64,000 nt of DNA, taken from Stropharia rugosoannulata (Eukaryota > Basidiomycota > Agaricomycetes > Agaricales > Strophariaceae). Made by a program: the position numbers and the translations under genes. The stretch covers positions 3,792,001 through 3,856,000 of the forward strand of contig JANCIK010000003.1 in the NCBI GenBank assembly GCA_028532985.1, in the 5' to 3' direction. Under the pieces are notes generated by a model. That model was given only the letters and a program-made list of their open reading frames with translations, made no database searches and was not told the origin of the DNA. Of the stretch, positions 35,349 to 45,869 are shown piece after piece (position 1 is the stretch's first letter; every line of letters starts with the position of its first letter).

Positions 35349-36380
35349 TTGTTGGTTTCTGTGTGCTTCTACCTTATTTTCTTGCTACTGGGGCTCGCAA
35401 CTAACAAAACCGCTGAAGTGATACGGTACCGGCCTGGGACTGTCATGATTAGCACTGCAACTCGCACTCCTGCGGAGCCGACATGGCCAGAGCCATATAC
35501 ATTCGCTGTTGTGGGATCATTTCCCGTATTTCCCTTGGTGTCTACGACAGAGGAGCTTATCATTTCCGTCGAAGTGAGGAGGGCAGAGCTTATTGCGCTC
35601 AAATTGGAGGCAGTCCTCACCAAGGCGGGCCGTAACATAAAGGCTCGGGATAGTCTAGCCAACCACATCTTCCTGTTCCACCAAGACTCAAAGAAAGCTG
35701 CCAGACAACTTCGTAAACTTGCCGTGCAGACAACGGAAGCTGCTAGCATGTGAGTGCTCCATCATACGGTTGAGGAAATACATTAACAAAGCGTAGAATG
35801 TTGGTGATGAACAACGATATCTTGCAAGCGATTAGAGGCCTCCCATCTCCCATCCCAACCTTCTCAAACACAGACCACAAACTCCGTGACTCCTGCAATC
35901 TTCACAGACAGAGTCATGTCGATATCATCTAGCATGGAGTTCATCATATCCGAGATAGAATGCAGCCTCCGTAATCTGAATAACCTTGAAGAACGTCTGC
36001 GCACCATACGAAACGTCTTGGCATTGGAAGTGTCATCTCTGAGGACGGAACAGTCGACGCTTAGCGATAGTATTTGGACGAAGATGGGTGGGAACCAGCA
36101 AGCGCTGAAGAGCTTGGACAGTCATGCACTACTTCTTCAAGAGCTGGAATGGCATACTCAAGGAGCCCTTGTATACGTTGCAAGAGCTTTACAGGCTCTA
36201 CTCAGGGTAAGTACTGATGTAGAGGACCTGCAAGAAAGAGCTTCTTGCTTTTATTCATTGGATCAAGCTATCCCAGAAGCCTACGTGAGCAGCATTCAAC
36301 TTGGTTTAATGCGCTTGCGGGATGCTGCGCGTCAAATAGGAAAGTCTTTGCCTTGGGGGGGTTATACGGAGAATATGTGA
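35349..36380 (+). CDS. Membrane-anchored coiled-coil protein of unknown function (cargo), possibly frameshifted
   Basis: Exon 1 (35349-about 35749) has an N-terminal hydrophobic segment (FYLIFLLLGLATN) and then a helical stretch with many Leu/Ala heptads. After an intron (GTGAGTGC...GCGTAG) a second segment begins ILQAIRGLPSPIPTF. The third frame (to 36380) has strong coiled-coil character (ECSLRNLNNLEERLRTIRN, SLDSHALLLQELEWHTQGAL, STDVEDLQERAS). The second and third segments are one base out of phase near 35880-35920, so either a small intron was missed or the gene carries an indel. Similar coiled-coil proteins of unknown role are, to my knowledge, common in mushroom genomes. Confidence 0.45.
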
Positions 36381-36527
36381 ACGGGGACTCGGTGTTATGT
36401 ACATATTGTTTATTTACCGATCTTGTTAGTGCAGAAATAAGCGACCATGATATTGGTTCAGAAACAATATAGTACATAGAGGTTAAGCACAAAGTGAATC
36501 ATCTTTCTTTATAACACCTATCTCTGA

Positions 36528-36923
36528 TCAACCCTCCCTTTTGCCGTCTGTGTCCCGAGAAGCATTATTAGGCGTGTCCGATTCCTGGAAATGAAGTAGT
36601 TTAGAAATTGGTTTAGGGGGCCTTCCTCCCGTCGACATGCGAGCAGTAGGTTTAGGCTGCCGAGATTTTCTCTTAGTAGACCGCCTGGGTAAGGGCAATG
36701 ATGAGCAAGGGCAGGACTGATCTCTTTGTCGAACAAAGGCTCAGGTCAGTATTCTGACTATAGTACTATAAACCAAATGAACTTACGCCCTAGCAACTGC
36801 ATCGGCGGCGCTGAGATTCTGATCAGCTCCAGAGGATGATCTGTTAGCATCGGCTAACGGAGAGGCTTCAATAAACGTGTCGGTGAAGCGACGCTTCTTC
36901 GGTAAGGAAAGGGAGCTCTGCAT
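36528..36923 (-). CDS. Histone H3 tail-like basic protein, 110 aa (cargo)
   Basis: Two exons (36923-36787, 36723-36528) joined through a GTAAGT intron with a CTGAC branch motif. Residues 8-12 (PKKRR) look like a nuclear localisation signal, and residues 58-70 are strongly basic. Residues 70-88 read KPTARMSTGGRPPKPISKL, which aligns with the histone H3 tail from Lys4 onward. T6, A7, R8, S10, T11, G12, G13 and P16 are conserved. Lys9 is replaced by Met75, and Lys14 by Arg. There is no histone fold, so it is not a histone gene. Lys-to-Met H3 peptides are known inhibitors of H3 lysine methyltransferases. A role in blocking H3K9 methylation of the transposon is inferred only. A longer upstream exon from Met 37120 is possible. 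Confidence 0.55.
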
Positions 36924-38357
36924 CTAATGTACGTTGAATGCACGACTACAAAGTAGCTTTCGCTCTGCATTTTTATGCCGTTACTAGGATTTGAATTACT
37001 AAGTAATCCCAGTAGTAACACTGGTAACTCCGATTTACTCGGCCTGACAGTTTCGACCTGCGCGACCCATTCTTGCTTGACCCGTTCCATGATTGTTACT
37101 GACATTCGTTGCTTGGCCATGTGCAGTTAAATTCAAATTCTTCCGTTCGCTTCGCTTCACTTAACGTTTCTATGAACTGATATTCAGACGGGTGGGGACT
37201 CGGGAGGCGTGAGTTGTCCGACGACGAGTTCCACATGATCGTAAGTCCCCTCTACTGAATCACAACTGTCCTCTACCCTGACACAAATTGGACACAAATG
37301 GCGTTCCTAATTTAGTTACTGTGGAGCTGGTGTCAATGTGCGTAGTACAACACGTCCTAATTCCTTGCTAATGCTATAAAATCAATAATAGTTATTATCA
37401 TGGCCTGGTGATATATGTAGAGTACACCAGGATAAGCTAAACCGCGTCAAAATAATGCATATCTCAGGAGTTATACTCTGACAGTCCACATGGACCTACA
37501 AGAAGTTATAACATCATAAATAGATACTCAGACTTACCCGAGCACTTGCAGCACAAGTTTAGCATTGTCGTCGAAGATTCGCATGTTATTACAAATAATA
37601 GCGGTTCACGCAACAGTTTCGGAAGAGATTAATGTCTCCGAGAATACGCCGTTTGAGGAACGTGGTCGGCAAAATTGGAACAATGAACTGTCTTCTATTG
37701 CCCATTGGCTCTTAGACGTCTGCCAGTCACTTGCAGATGGGGTTAGATCGATCCACCGTGGATTGGTTACACGCACACTACAAGGAACTTTCCTGACCAG
37801 AGCTGTCAAATGGCAACATTAAAAGGAAGAATCAATTGAGCACTTTGACATTGCCTAATAACACAGCCTGCCCAGAAAGCACCTGATGGACCCATTGTGG
37901 CAGGCACGTCATGTCTCTTGTAGTGATACTGCATCTATGCGAGCCTACATTCTGGTTGTAGTTAGTGGCATGTACGGATCTCAGAACCTAATACATACTT
38001 TTAAAATGGTAAGTATTGTTATTCACTTACCCACAGATGTCGGCAGAAAGTTGTCAGGTTTCACGAAGCTGCCTTTGCTAACCATAATTATCAGATGATT
38101 AATGCGATGCAACATTATTGAATTGCAGCAGCAGCTAGAATCTTTGGTTAAGACGGTTATGATGATATGATTACATCCACGACTGGTAGGCGTTTTCAGC
38201 CTGCTCCACAAATGGCAAATATCGAACATCTTTCGTTGGTCGCTCCTATGTAGCATATAATCGTTGAGATAATTTGCATCTATAAAATGGCTTAGATATC
38301 TATTTGTGTGCTTGAACTAATCCCAGCTTTTCTGCACCTCCAGACTCAGACGTCTTC
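36924..38357. other. Spacer inside giant transposon
   Basis: Contains a small minus frame from 37120 that may be an alternative 5' exon of the H3-like gene. A segment around 37305-37510 is distantly repeated near 40730-40945. No other gene supported. Confidence 0.35.
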
Positions 38358-40055
38358 ATGCCGTTCCCAGCTACCACATACATAGGAGTTGACCCGCGTC
38401 ACAGAGTAAATGCTGTAGTGTTCTCCCCTAATGGGAAGCTGCTTGCTGTGGGGACATACAAACAGGAAGTGCAGGTATGATTATGTACCAACTAGTAATT
38501 ATAAAAATTCCATCACTAAACATGGTACAGATTTTCCACCTTGAAAGTGATGAATCATGGACGGCTCTTGCTTGCTACAAACAGCCAGTCACAATGACTA
38601 GCAATGTATACGGCACCATTGTCTCTATGATATGGCATCCATACCTCGTCGGCAATCTGTTGATTGCTCACTCTACCGGACTGATTCAGTATACCAGCAT
38701 AAATAATGGACAAGTACTAGGTCACAAATTCTTTCCATACTTGCATTTGCTGATCCCAGTATACAGGGGTCCGTAAATGGGGAAATAAAGTTATCAGACT
38801 TTCAGCATTTCGGAAATTTTGACTTCGTGTCTACAAAGCCTCTGTTGTTAATATGTGCACACGATAACGGACGTGAGCTTACCGGCATATTTGATCACAA
38901 CTGACTCTTCACTGCTCACGGTGCATGGGGTGAGCAATATTTCACTTGTTTTAATATCAGCCAGGTGATTCTTGCGCTCAAGAAAATGGACTAGAGCATA
39001 TTATTGTGTCAGACCCGCGTTTAATCCAAGACGGTCTCCTTACAGAAGAAGAGAAACCGCTGTTCATGGAATATATAGGCGAAACAACTTTCCTTGCCAT
39101 CTTTCCAAGGGCCTGTGTGTAAGTGTCATTAAATGAAGATGTGTGCGGGTTTTCTGATCTTAAGTCTAGTACATTTTCCTCCTCAACTCCATATAAGATC
39201 GTCTCTATTTTGAGAGTTCCTACTTGCAGAGCATTGTGAGTCAACTATGAGTGAGAGACAAATTAGATATCATTCAACTTTGATTACCAGCTCGTCAGCA
39301 ACTCTATCCCTTGACAAACAGACGATTGTCGGGATAACGACGTATGGCGAAGCTGAAATGTATTCTGTTGCCAATCGAACGTTCATTAGCAAGATTAAAT
39401 GTATTGGAGCGCCTATTCGACCAATTGAAAGCATTGCCTTTTATGACCGATACGCTGCAGCCGTGACTGAGCATCGCCGTTGCCCGGAAACAGGCAAAGA
39501 AATGTTAAGCATCACATTTCTGAGTGATATACTAAACAACTGCTCTTGTTATCATAACCACAACGTACAGCTGAACATCAAGCCAGAAAACGGCATCGGT
39601 CCTGCAACCGCGTGTAAGTGCTGACTTCCACTTGACTCTTACCTGGAAACATTGATACCATCAATCACACAGCAAAGACAGTTCTGGTAAGCGCTATTGA
39701 TTTGCTGATACACAGTGCACTCATATAAGTAGGCTGGATCTGTGTCAAACGGTATTGGTTGTGTGGCGATCTCTCTTGGTATACTGGGGGGTCATAACTG
39801 CTTAGCAATTGTTGTTCCCCAGGTAGAGTCTTCCATAATCTTCTACAGGGAGATGCTTAATATCCTGCAGGGGCTGACTGTTGGGGCTCGTAGTGAAATT
39901 GAGCATGATGGGTCTCAAATTCTTGATGGAAAGGATGATGGTAGGTGTCATACTACTGCATTGAAGTGTTATATTTATGTGGCCATATGTTAGAGGCTCA
40001 AGACGAGGATGAGGACAATGAGGCGTATAGCCAGGATGAGGACGATCAGACGTGA
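38358..40055 (+). CDS. WD40-like beta-propeller protein with acidic tail (cargo)
   Basis: Starts MPFPATTYIGVDPRHRVNAV and shows a WD40-type blade (NAVVFSPNGKLLAVGTYK, then across an intron VQIFHLESDESWT). A second blade-like strand follows (IVSMIWHPYLVGNLLIAHS). Later exons include TEEEKPLFMEYIGETTFLA, a 39247-39610 frame with repeated beta-like strands, and GCVAISLGILGGHNCLAIV. The last intron (39942-39992 region) joins to an Asp/Glu-rich C-terminus ending DEDDQT at 40055. WD40 propellers are protein-interaction platforms, and the acidic tail could bind basic proteins such as histones. Intermediate splice sites are not fully resolved and some frames may be damaged, so the gene model is approximate. 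Confidence 0.55.
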
Positions 40056-41708
40056 CTGGGCTCGGAGGATGGAGACCTGAGGCCTGAGTTGCCGGACCAG
40101 ATAGCCGACAGCTAAATCCGCTCGCCAATTGTTGATCCCATGTATAATAATGAACCTTACTCCGAAATCGATGCCAACAATAAGTTTCCAGTTTGCATAT
40201 GTTAAGTGTGAGTTGGACGGACAGCGGCTCAGGTCGGGCTCAGGGCTGTGAGGTCTTTTAGTAAATTTTGGCACAGAGCCTATCTGCATTACAAGTCCTA
40301 TTCATCACGAATTGCTTTCTTTTACTAACTCACATTCCTGTGGGGTAAAACAGTAGGTGACGAGAATTTCCTTTGTCTTAGTATGTCATTATCATGATAC
40401 ACTTGGGTGGTGCTTAGAGGCAGTGTACCCAAAATGCACCTTTGGATCAGAAAGGGCTCGCTAGGGCTTGCCTACTAGTGTCCGACAAAGAACCTCCTGC
40501 CATATAGCTTAGAGAAGAAGGAGGGCAGGGAAGCCAAGCCTTTGAGGGATTAGATAACGGCAAGATAAGGTCACGGTAGTCTTCTAATGACTTGTGGCTA
40601 TTTGTGTTAAGGTTCAACGTTTCAACTACGGCCCGTTTCACTAATCGCTTCTTGTTCACCAGCGAGCCAACTGATAACGGTCTGTTACACAAATGCGCAA
40701 CCCTGCAAGGTCACAGGTGGCAGTGTGAATTATCCTAATCCAGTTACTGTGGGGCCCAATTCGTCTTACAACAGCTAATACAATAGCATCAACCCGTCAT
40801 GTAAGTCCAGTCTATGTGTAACTAGTAAAACACATCTTAAAAGTCATATCACTTGTCCAGCCTCCCGCAACAAGCACAGTTTATTTGCTCTTATTGCTTG
40901 GCAGTCCGCATGGACCCACAAGACGATATGACATCACGTTGCCCAATGCCAATGAGACTGTATGTGGTTCATTCAACATGCATTGGGCATTGGGTACTCA
41001 TTAACATTGTTCAATGCCACCGACCGGTGGTGTACACAAGGTGTACATAAACAAACATACATACGACGCCTCTATAGTAAACAGAGAGATCAATACATGT
41101 TGAGTCCCAATTAAACCAATACTAGGGCAGTCGATAAGAAGTCGTAAATGAGTTCAATGCGCAGGCATGTTGAGGCATTCTGAGTTTCAAAATACAGCGC
41201 CACTGACGCTTACTAAGTGAAATTCTCTGCAGACAGTCACATCGCGACTAGTGAGTGGCACCATATGCAGAATGTCCAAAAGTCAGGTTGAGTTGAGCCT
41301 CTTCGCGCAGGCGGTAACGTTCATAGGCGTACAAATAGGCTGATAAACCTAGAACCGTCTTTATTCTCTATAGAACGAAGCAAAATTTCCAGAGAACTGC
41401 AGCACATTGGCAGGACACCTTTGTGACGGAGTGGCATCACAAGAAGCTCGCACAAAATGCAATAATGACATCCTAATAGAGTTATGAAATTAAAAAATGT
41501 ATACATGGATATCTTGGAAATGAATAAGCAGAATCAAAACTGGTTTCTGTGTATTTTGTACGTAATGACAGTATTCGGTGTACCGTGTACTTATACGGCA
41601 CCTGCGGTTTTGGTGGAACCCAAAACAATTCTCAACGCACCTCTCCTGTGCAGATAGTCCTATACGCGACATACTGTCTTACATATTCCTCCAGACGCTC
41701 AAAAAAAG
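40056..41708. other. Spacer inside giant transposon
   Basis: No supported gene. Minus frames at 40447-40692 and 39990-40289 look random. It holds the second copy (about 40730-40945) of a diverged duplication. Confidence 0.35.
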
Positions 41709-43015
41709 ATGAACCAGAGTGGCAGCACCGCTCAAAATCAGCATCCAACTCTCCCCCGATGCCCAGCTAGTAACATTTGTCAACAAGAAAAATACGTAGG
41801 TAGTCGGAGAAAAATGTGTCCATAGCAATCTTACCAGCGGCTCTTGCTACAGGCCGAATATATAGATTCAGCGGCGTCAGCAGGAGACCAGACTTATCCC
41901 TTCCCCTCACCGCCGCATCAGCCTCCAGTCACCCCCGTATATGCCATAAACGACGGTAATGTAGTACATTATGTATGTGCCTCATATATGTACAGTTCTC
42001 TTACTAACTACCAAAGATTCACGGATGTCCGAATTTAAACGCGGCATCGGAATACCAGACTTGGCCTTCCCCTTCACAGCAGCCTGTCACCCCCGTACAT
42101 GTCACCAACTTCGCTCAGGCGTGGGCCTATGTAGGCGTTTTTTTTGAGCATCATTCTCGTTTCTGAATGAAGTAAATTGGGAACAGCCTTTTACTTACCA
42201 GCCCTTCCTACAAACGTCCTATCTGCCTCTTCCCATCACCGACTCACAGGCCAGTAATGTTTGGCGCGCAGAAAATCTTGTGAGTAAATTAGCATATATC
42301 CGGCCTTTAACACTCTTTTTTAAAGACCCTAGATTCAGGACGAAGGTCTAAATGCAGCTGCCTTAGCAGGTCGTCAGGTGTACCCTTTCCCCTGGCCGCA
42401 CCACCCTCCTCCCGCCATCCCCGTGCATGCCACTGTCAATGATACGATATATTATGTAGGCATTTTCTTTACCTGCTTCTAGTCTCAACGAAGTTGATTC
42501 GGTACAACTTTCATATTAGGCTTACCTACCATTCCCCCGGGCATACCAGCCCCTTCCCACCCCATACGCTACCAACGTAGGACTCACAGGAAGTTATGTA
42601 TGGATCACTCTCAGCATATCCACATGGCATTCTTACTAATGGCCGTAGTTCTGGGCAGAAGCTCTAGATACAGAGGCCTCAACAGGACGCCAGACGTACC
42701 CGTTCCCCCCACTGCAGAATCAACCTCTATTCATGCCCGTACATGCCGCATGCGTCGAGCAGCCAGGAAATCCGGTACTTACTTTTGTTTACACTTACTC
42801 AGGCGTCTCAATAACGACCTCGGTTTAGGCTGGAGCTTTAGGACCATCACCCCTCCCTGCAAGACGCCCAACTTACCCCCACTTTCCCTCACCGCATCAT
42901 GCCTTGTCTACCAATATCCAGGGCAATTATTGCAGCTCCCCAGGTACAGTCACTTGTAACTTTCATCCTGAGAGACTCGCACTTATTGCACACTTATTGA
43001 CTCCGCCGTCGCAGG
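41709..43015 (+). repeat. Tandem Pro-rich mini-exon repeats upstream of the PUF gene
   Basis: After a Met-initiated segment (MNQSGSTAQNQHPTLPRCPA at 41709) come about five diverged copies, near 41845, 42040, 42345, 42680 and 42860. Each encodes a peptide of the type YPFPSPPHQPPVTPVYA and is followed by a GTANGT-like donor. They appear to be duplicated exons feeding a Pro-rich N-terminal region of the adjacent PUF protein. Reading frame and inclusion of each unit are uncertain. Confidence 0.45.
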
Positions 43016-44463
43016 CCGCAAAGTTGTGAGAGGTAACGTGACTGCTCACTTAGACGTACTACCGTCTCAAAACGGCTACGTTTCTTCGAGAGAAAAAATT
43101 AAACAATTTAACGCTGTATTGGAGGACTTCAAGAAAGATCCAGAAAGATACAGTGGTCTTAAGGTTTGCATTGTTATCCTTTCCTACCAGAAAATACTTG
43201 ACACGTTTATTTGGCGCTGGTCTAGAGTATATTAGGACACATTTCAGACTTCAGCATTGACTCATCGGGTCAGGAATTCGTGGTGGACCACCTCCGAAAC
43301 GCTTCTGAAGAAGAAAAAGACTTGGTCTTCAAAGAAATTGTGTCTACTACTAAGCATTTCGATAATCTTGCAAAGAACCTTTATGGCAGTGACGTAAGCC
43401 TCTCCCATGTTTCGAGTCCGAAATTAATCTAAAGCTGTTTGATTGAATCATCATGGCGGCTAGGTCGTTCGATCACTGCTTCAATTTGGGAAGCGCCGGT
43501 ATGCAACGGAGACTCTAACGGTGCTTGACCAGAAGCTTGGTCCGTTGTCTCTGAGTTTTAACGGTTATAAAGTTGTACAAACGGTTCGTTATCCCTTACT
43601 TCGAGATTCCGTAGTACTGAGCGCATTTATAGTTGATAGAAGTTTCTTCTAATGAAGACCAGGCACGTATCATAAAGCTTTTGAAGCCACATGCGTTTGC
43701 ACTTATGAGAGACTTTAAGGGGCATCAAGTGAGTATTGTGACGTTCGGCTCTGGCGCTGTTAAAACCTTACGATACTACTAGGTTATGAAAACGTTGATC
43801 GAGCATATATATCCTAATTTATGTTCTTTCATGCTACAGAGCACCATTATGAACAATGTCTTTCAACTTTGTATTCATCCTATTGCATCTACCGTCATCA
43901 AACATTGCCTGGAACGGTTCCCTATTCAATATTCTTGCCTGTTATGGGACCGTGTGCATTGCCATTTTATGCGACTGGCCAAAGATGCTGTCGGGGTGCG
44001 TCGAAATCAATTCAACATATCTATGTATGAATTCTAATCGTATATTCCAGACCTTCGTTATACGACACGCCTTGGAGAAAGGGGACCGTATGAATAAAAA
44101 CACCACCCTCAGCCTCATACGGCGTAATGTACTGCAGCTTGCTAGTCATAAGCTCGGTTCATTTGTTTGTGAGACAGCATTGGACTTTGCCGATCCGGAT
44201 GATCGAGAAGTTTTAATTGAAGAAATTCTAGAGGCGGTTCAAGTTCAACATCTGCACCTCATGGCTGTTGATCCCCATGCAAGTAAGTAAGTCCAGTACA
44301 TTGTCTAACAGCAGACACTGATAATATGCTTCTAGAATATGTTCTTAAAAAAGCATTAGATCTTTCTAAAGGGCAGCAAAGGGATATATTTTTAGAAAAG
44401 CTTGGATCCATTGTTAAGGTATTAGACAGTTTGAAGCTTGAAGACTTTCGTCCATGTATCTAG
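43016..44463 (+). CDS. Pumilio/PUF-type RNA-binding protein (cargo)
   Basis: PUF proteins bind 3'UTR elements and repress or localise mRNAs. Exons joined by short introns encode successive PUF-like helical repeats: GHISDFSIDSSGQEFVVDHL, then VVRSLLQFGKRRYATETLT, FALMRDFKGHQ joined to VMKTLIEHIYPN, then LQSTIMNNVFQLCIHPIAS, TFVIRHALEKGDR and SHKLGSFVCETALDFAD. It ends KYVLKKALDLSKGQQRDIF and a TAG at 44461-44463. The H/N-x-x-x-Q/V-x-x-x-I pattern in helix two recurs. The N-terminus probably includes the Pro-rich mini-exons at 41709-43015. Some repeats are less canonical, so binding specificity cannot be predicted. Confidence 0.7.
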
Positions 44464-44472
44464 CCTACTGCA

Positions 44473-44625
44473 TTTGTCCAAGCCCTAGACTTGAATATAT
44501 TGGGTTTTACCGCAATAAACGGATGCTCATCAGATGGTCACCACTATATTTGTCCAAGACGTAGACCTGAGCATATTGGGTTTCGCCGCAATGAACGGAT
44601 GCTCATCGGACGGCCATCATTGCTC
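44473..44625. repeat. Tandem duplication, two copies of about 76 bp
   Basis: TTTGTCCAAG...GGATGCTCATC at 44473 is repeated at 44549 with several substitutions. It lies just after the PUF stop codon. Confidence 0.8.
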
Positions 44626-45869
44626 TGACATCAATCATCCCCGGATCCACATGCACTTATGGGTTTTTGCATTAAAGGCTAAACAAATAACATTAGGCGA
44701 CGATAAAGCAACGGAGTACATAACATTTGCATAAACTGCTAGCCATGTTTGTTAAATGACTAGGGTCGCATGATTCTACAACTCGGGTAATTTGCTCCAG
44801 CTATTCAAGTCTCTGCTCCACTTAACAAATCTTCCATTGTTGACAAAGTGTATTAACGTAGAACAAGGTTTCCTCAATGGAGCTCCCGAAGATCATATGC
44901 CCTCCTAGTGTGTCGCAGAGTTTGTGGACGTATGCCCCTTCTTGATGCGACATGCCTTGCGGCACGGGTTGGCAAGACTCATGGTCTTGCAGAGGCCCGG
45001 GGGGAGGCCTTGGAAACATCTCGCCATTGGCTTTCCTTGCCCGGGAAGCTGTGAAGGTGCCGGAGGCGGGTTGAGCATTGACGGCGCTAATTTGGGTGAC
45101 TACAGGGTTGTTGGTGCATTCCTCCAATGCTTCGCAAGCCTGGTAGGCATTTTCAAGTCATCCAGTGCGCGTACGAAGTGATACGGAGCGTATTCGCGGC
45201 CGGAACCAAGCCGAAACACGTCTGATAAAGACAAGATAAAGACCGCCGCAACGTGGGATCGGGATATATGTATTGAGAGAACGCGAGGTGACATATATCA
45301 CGTGCCTTACGCCGGAAAATCCACGAAGGACTCGGAAGCTCTGACCTTGAAGATCTTCACCCATGAGCTATTCCAAGCTCGTTCTAGCCACGCGATCGAT
45401 CACAAACCAGCAGGAGAATGCGAAGTCTGAGGGTTCTCTTCAGATGCACTCGGTCTTAAAGCTTCCGGCTCTTTCTATAGCTCAATGCAGGATCGTAAAG
45501 TCGATACATCTGATATGACGACGAAGATAAGGCCCTACATCCATATTCAGCCTCTGCGACGCTGACTGAACAACGCAGGGAGCTTTGGGCGATTCCAACG
45601 ACCGCCGGAGGTGCTGAGAGGGTTTTGAGAGGATCGGCATAAAAGGTTGTGGGTCTCTACGGTTTGAGGCTGTTCCTTCAGATTGTACAGTTGTACATTG
45701 ACAAGTTATGAGCTGTTTGCCGTTGGTTATAGAGTGAAAGTCTAAGAAATTGTTGACAAGCACTGGACTCAAAGGGTATATACTAATGTTACAGGAAATT
45801 TATCAGAAGACAGTCCTTGCGATATAACTCTATCGACTCGTCCAGCGAGCGACCGTATGGATGATGGAT
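44626..45869. other. Spacer with possible minus-strand exons
   Basis: A minus frame at 45127-44822 (starting EECTNNPVVTQISAVNAQPA) and one at 45294-45100 (with GREYAPYHFVRALDDLKMP) might be exons of one unknown gene. I could not join them convincingly. Confidence 0.3.

Noticed and set aside
36528..36923. A degenerate histone H3 gene
   Set aside because: Only the tail motif matches, in the middle of the protein. There is no histone fold and the total length is 110 residues with unrelated flanks.
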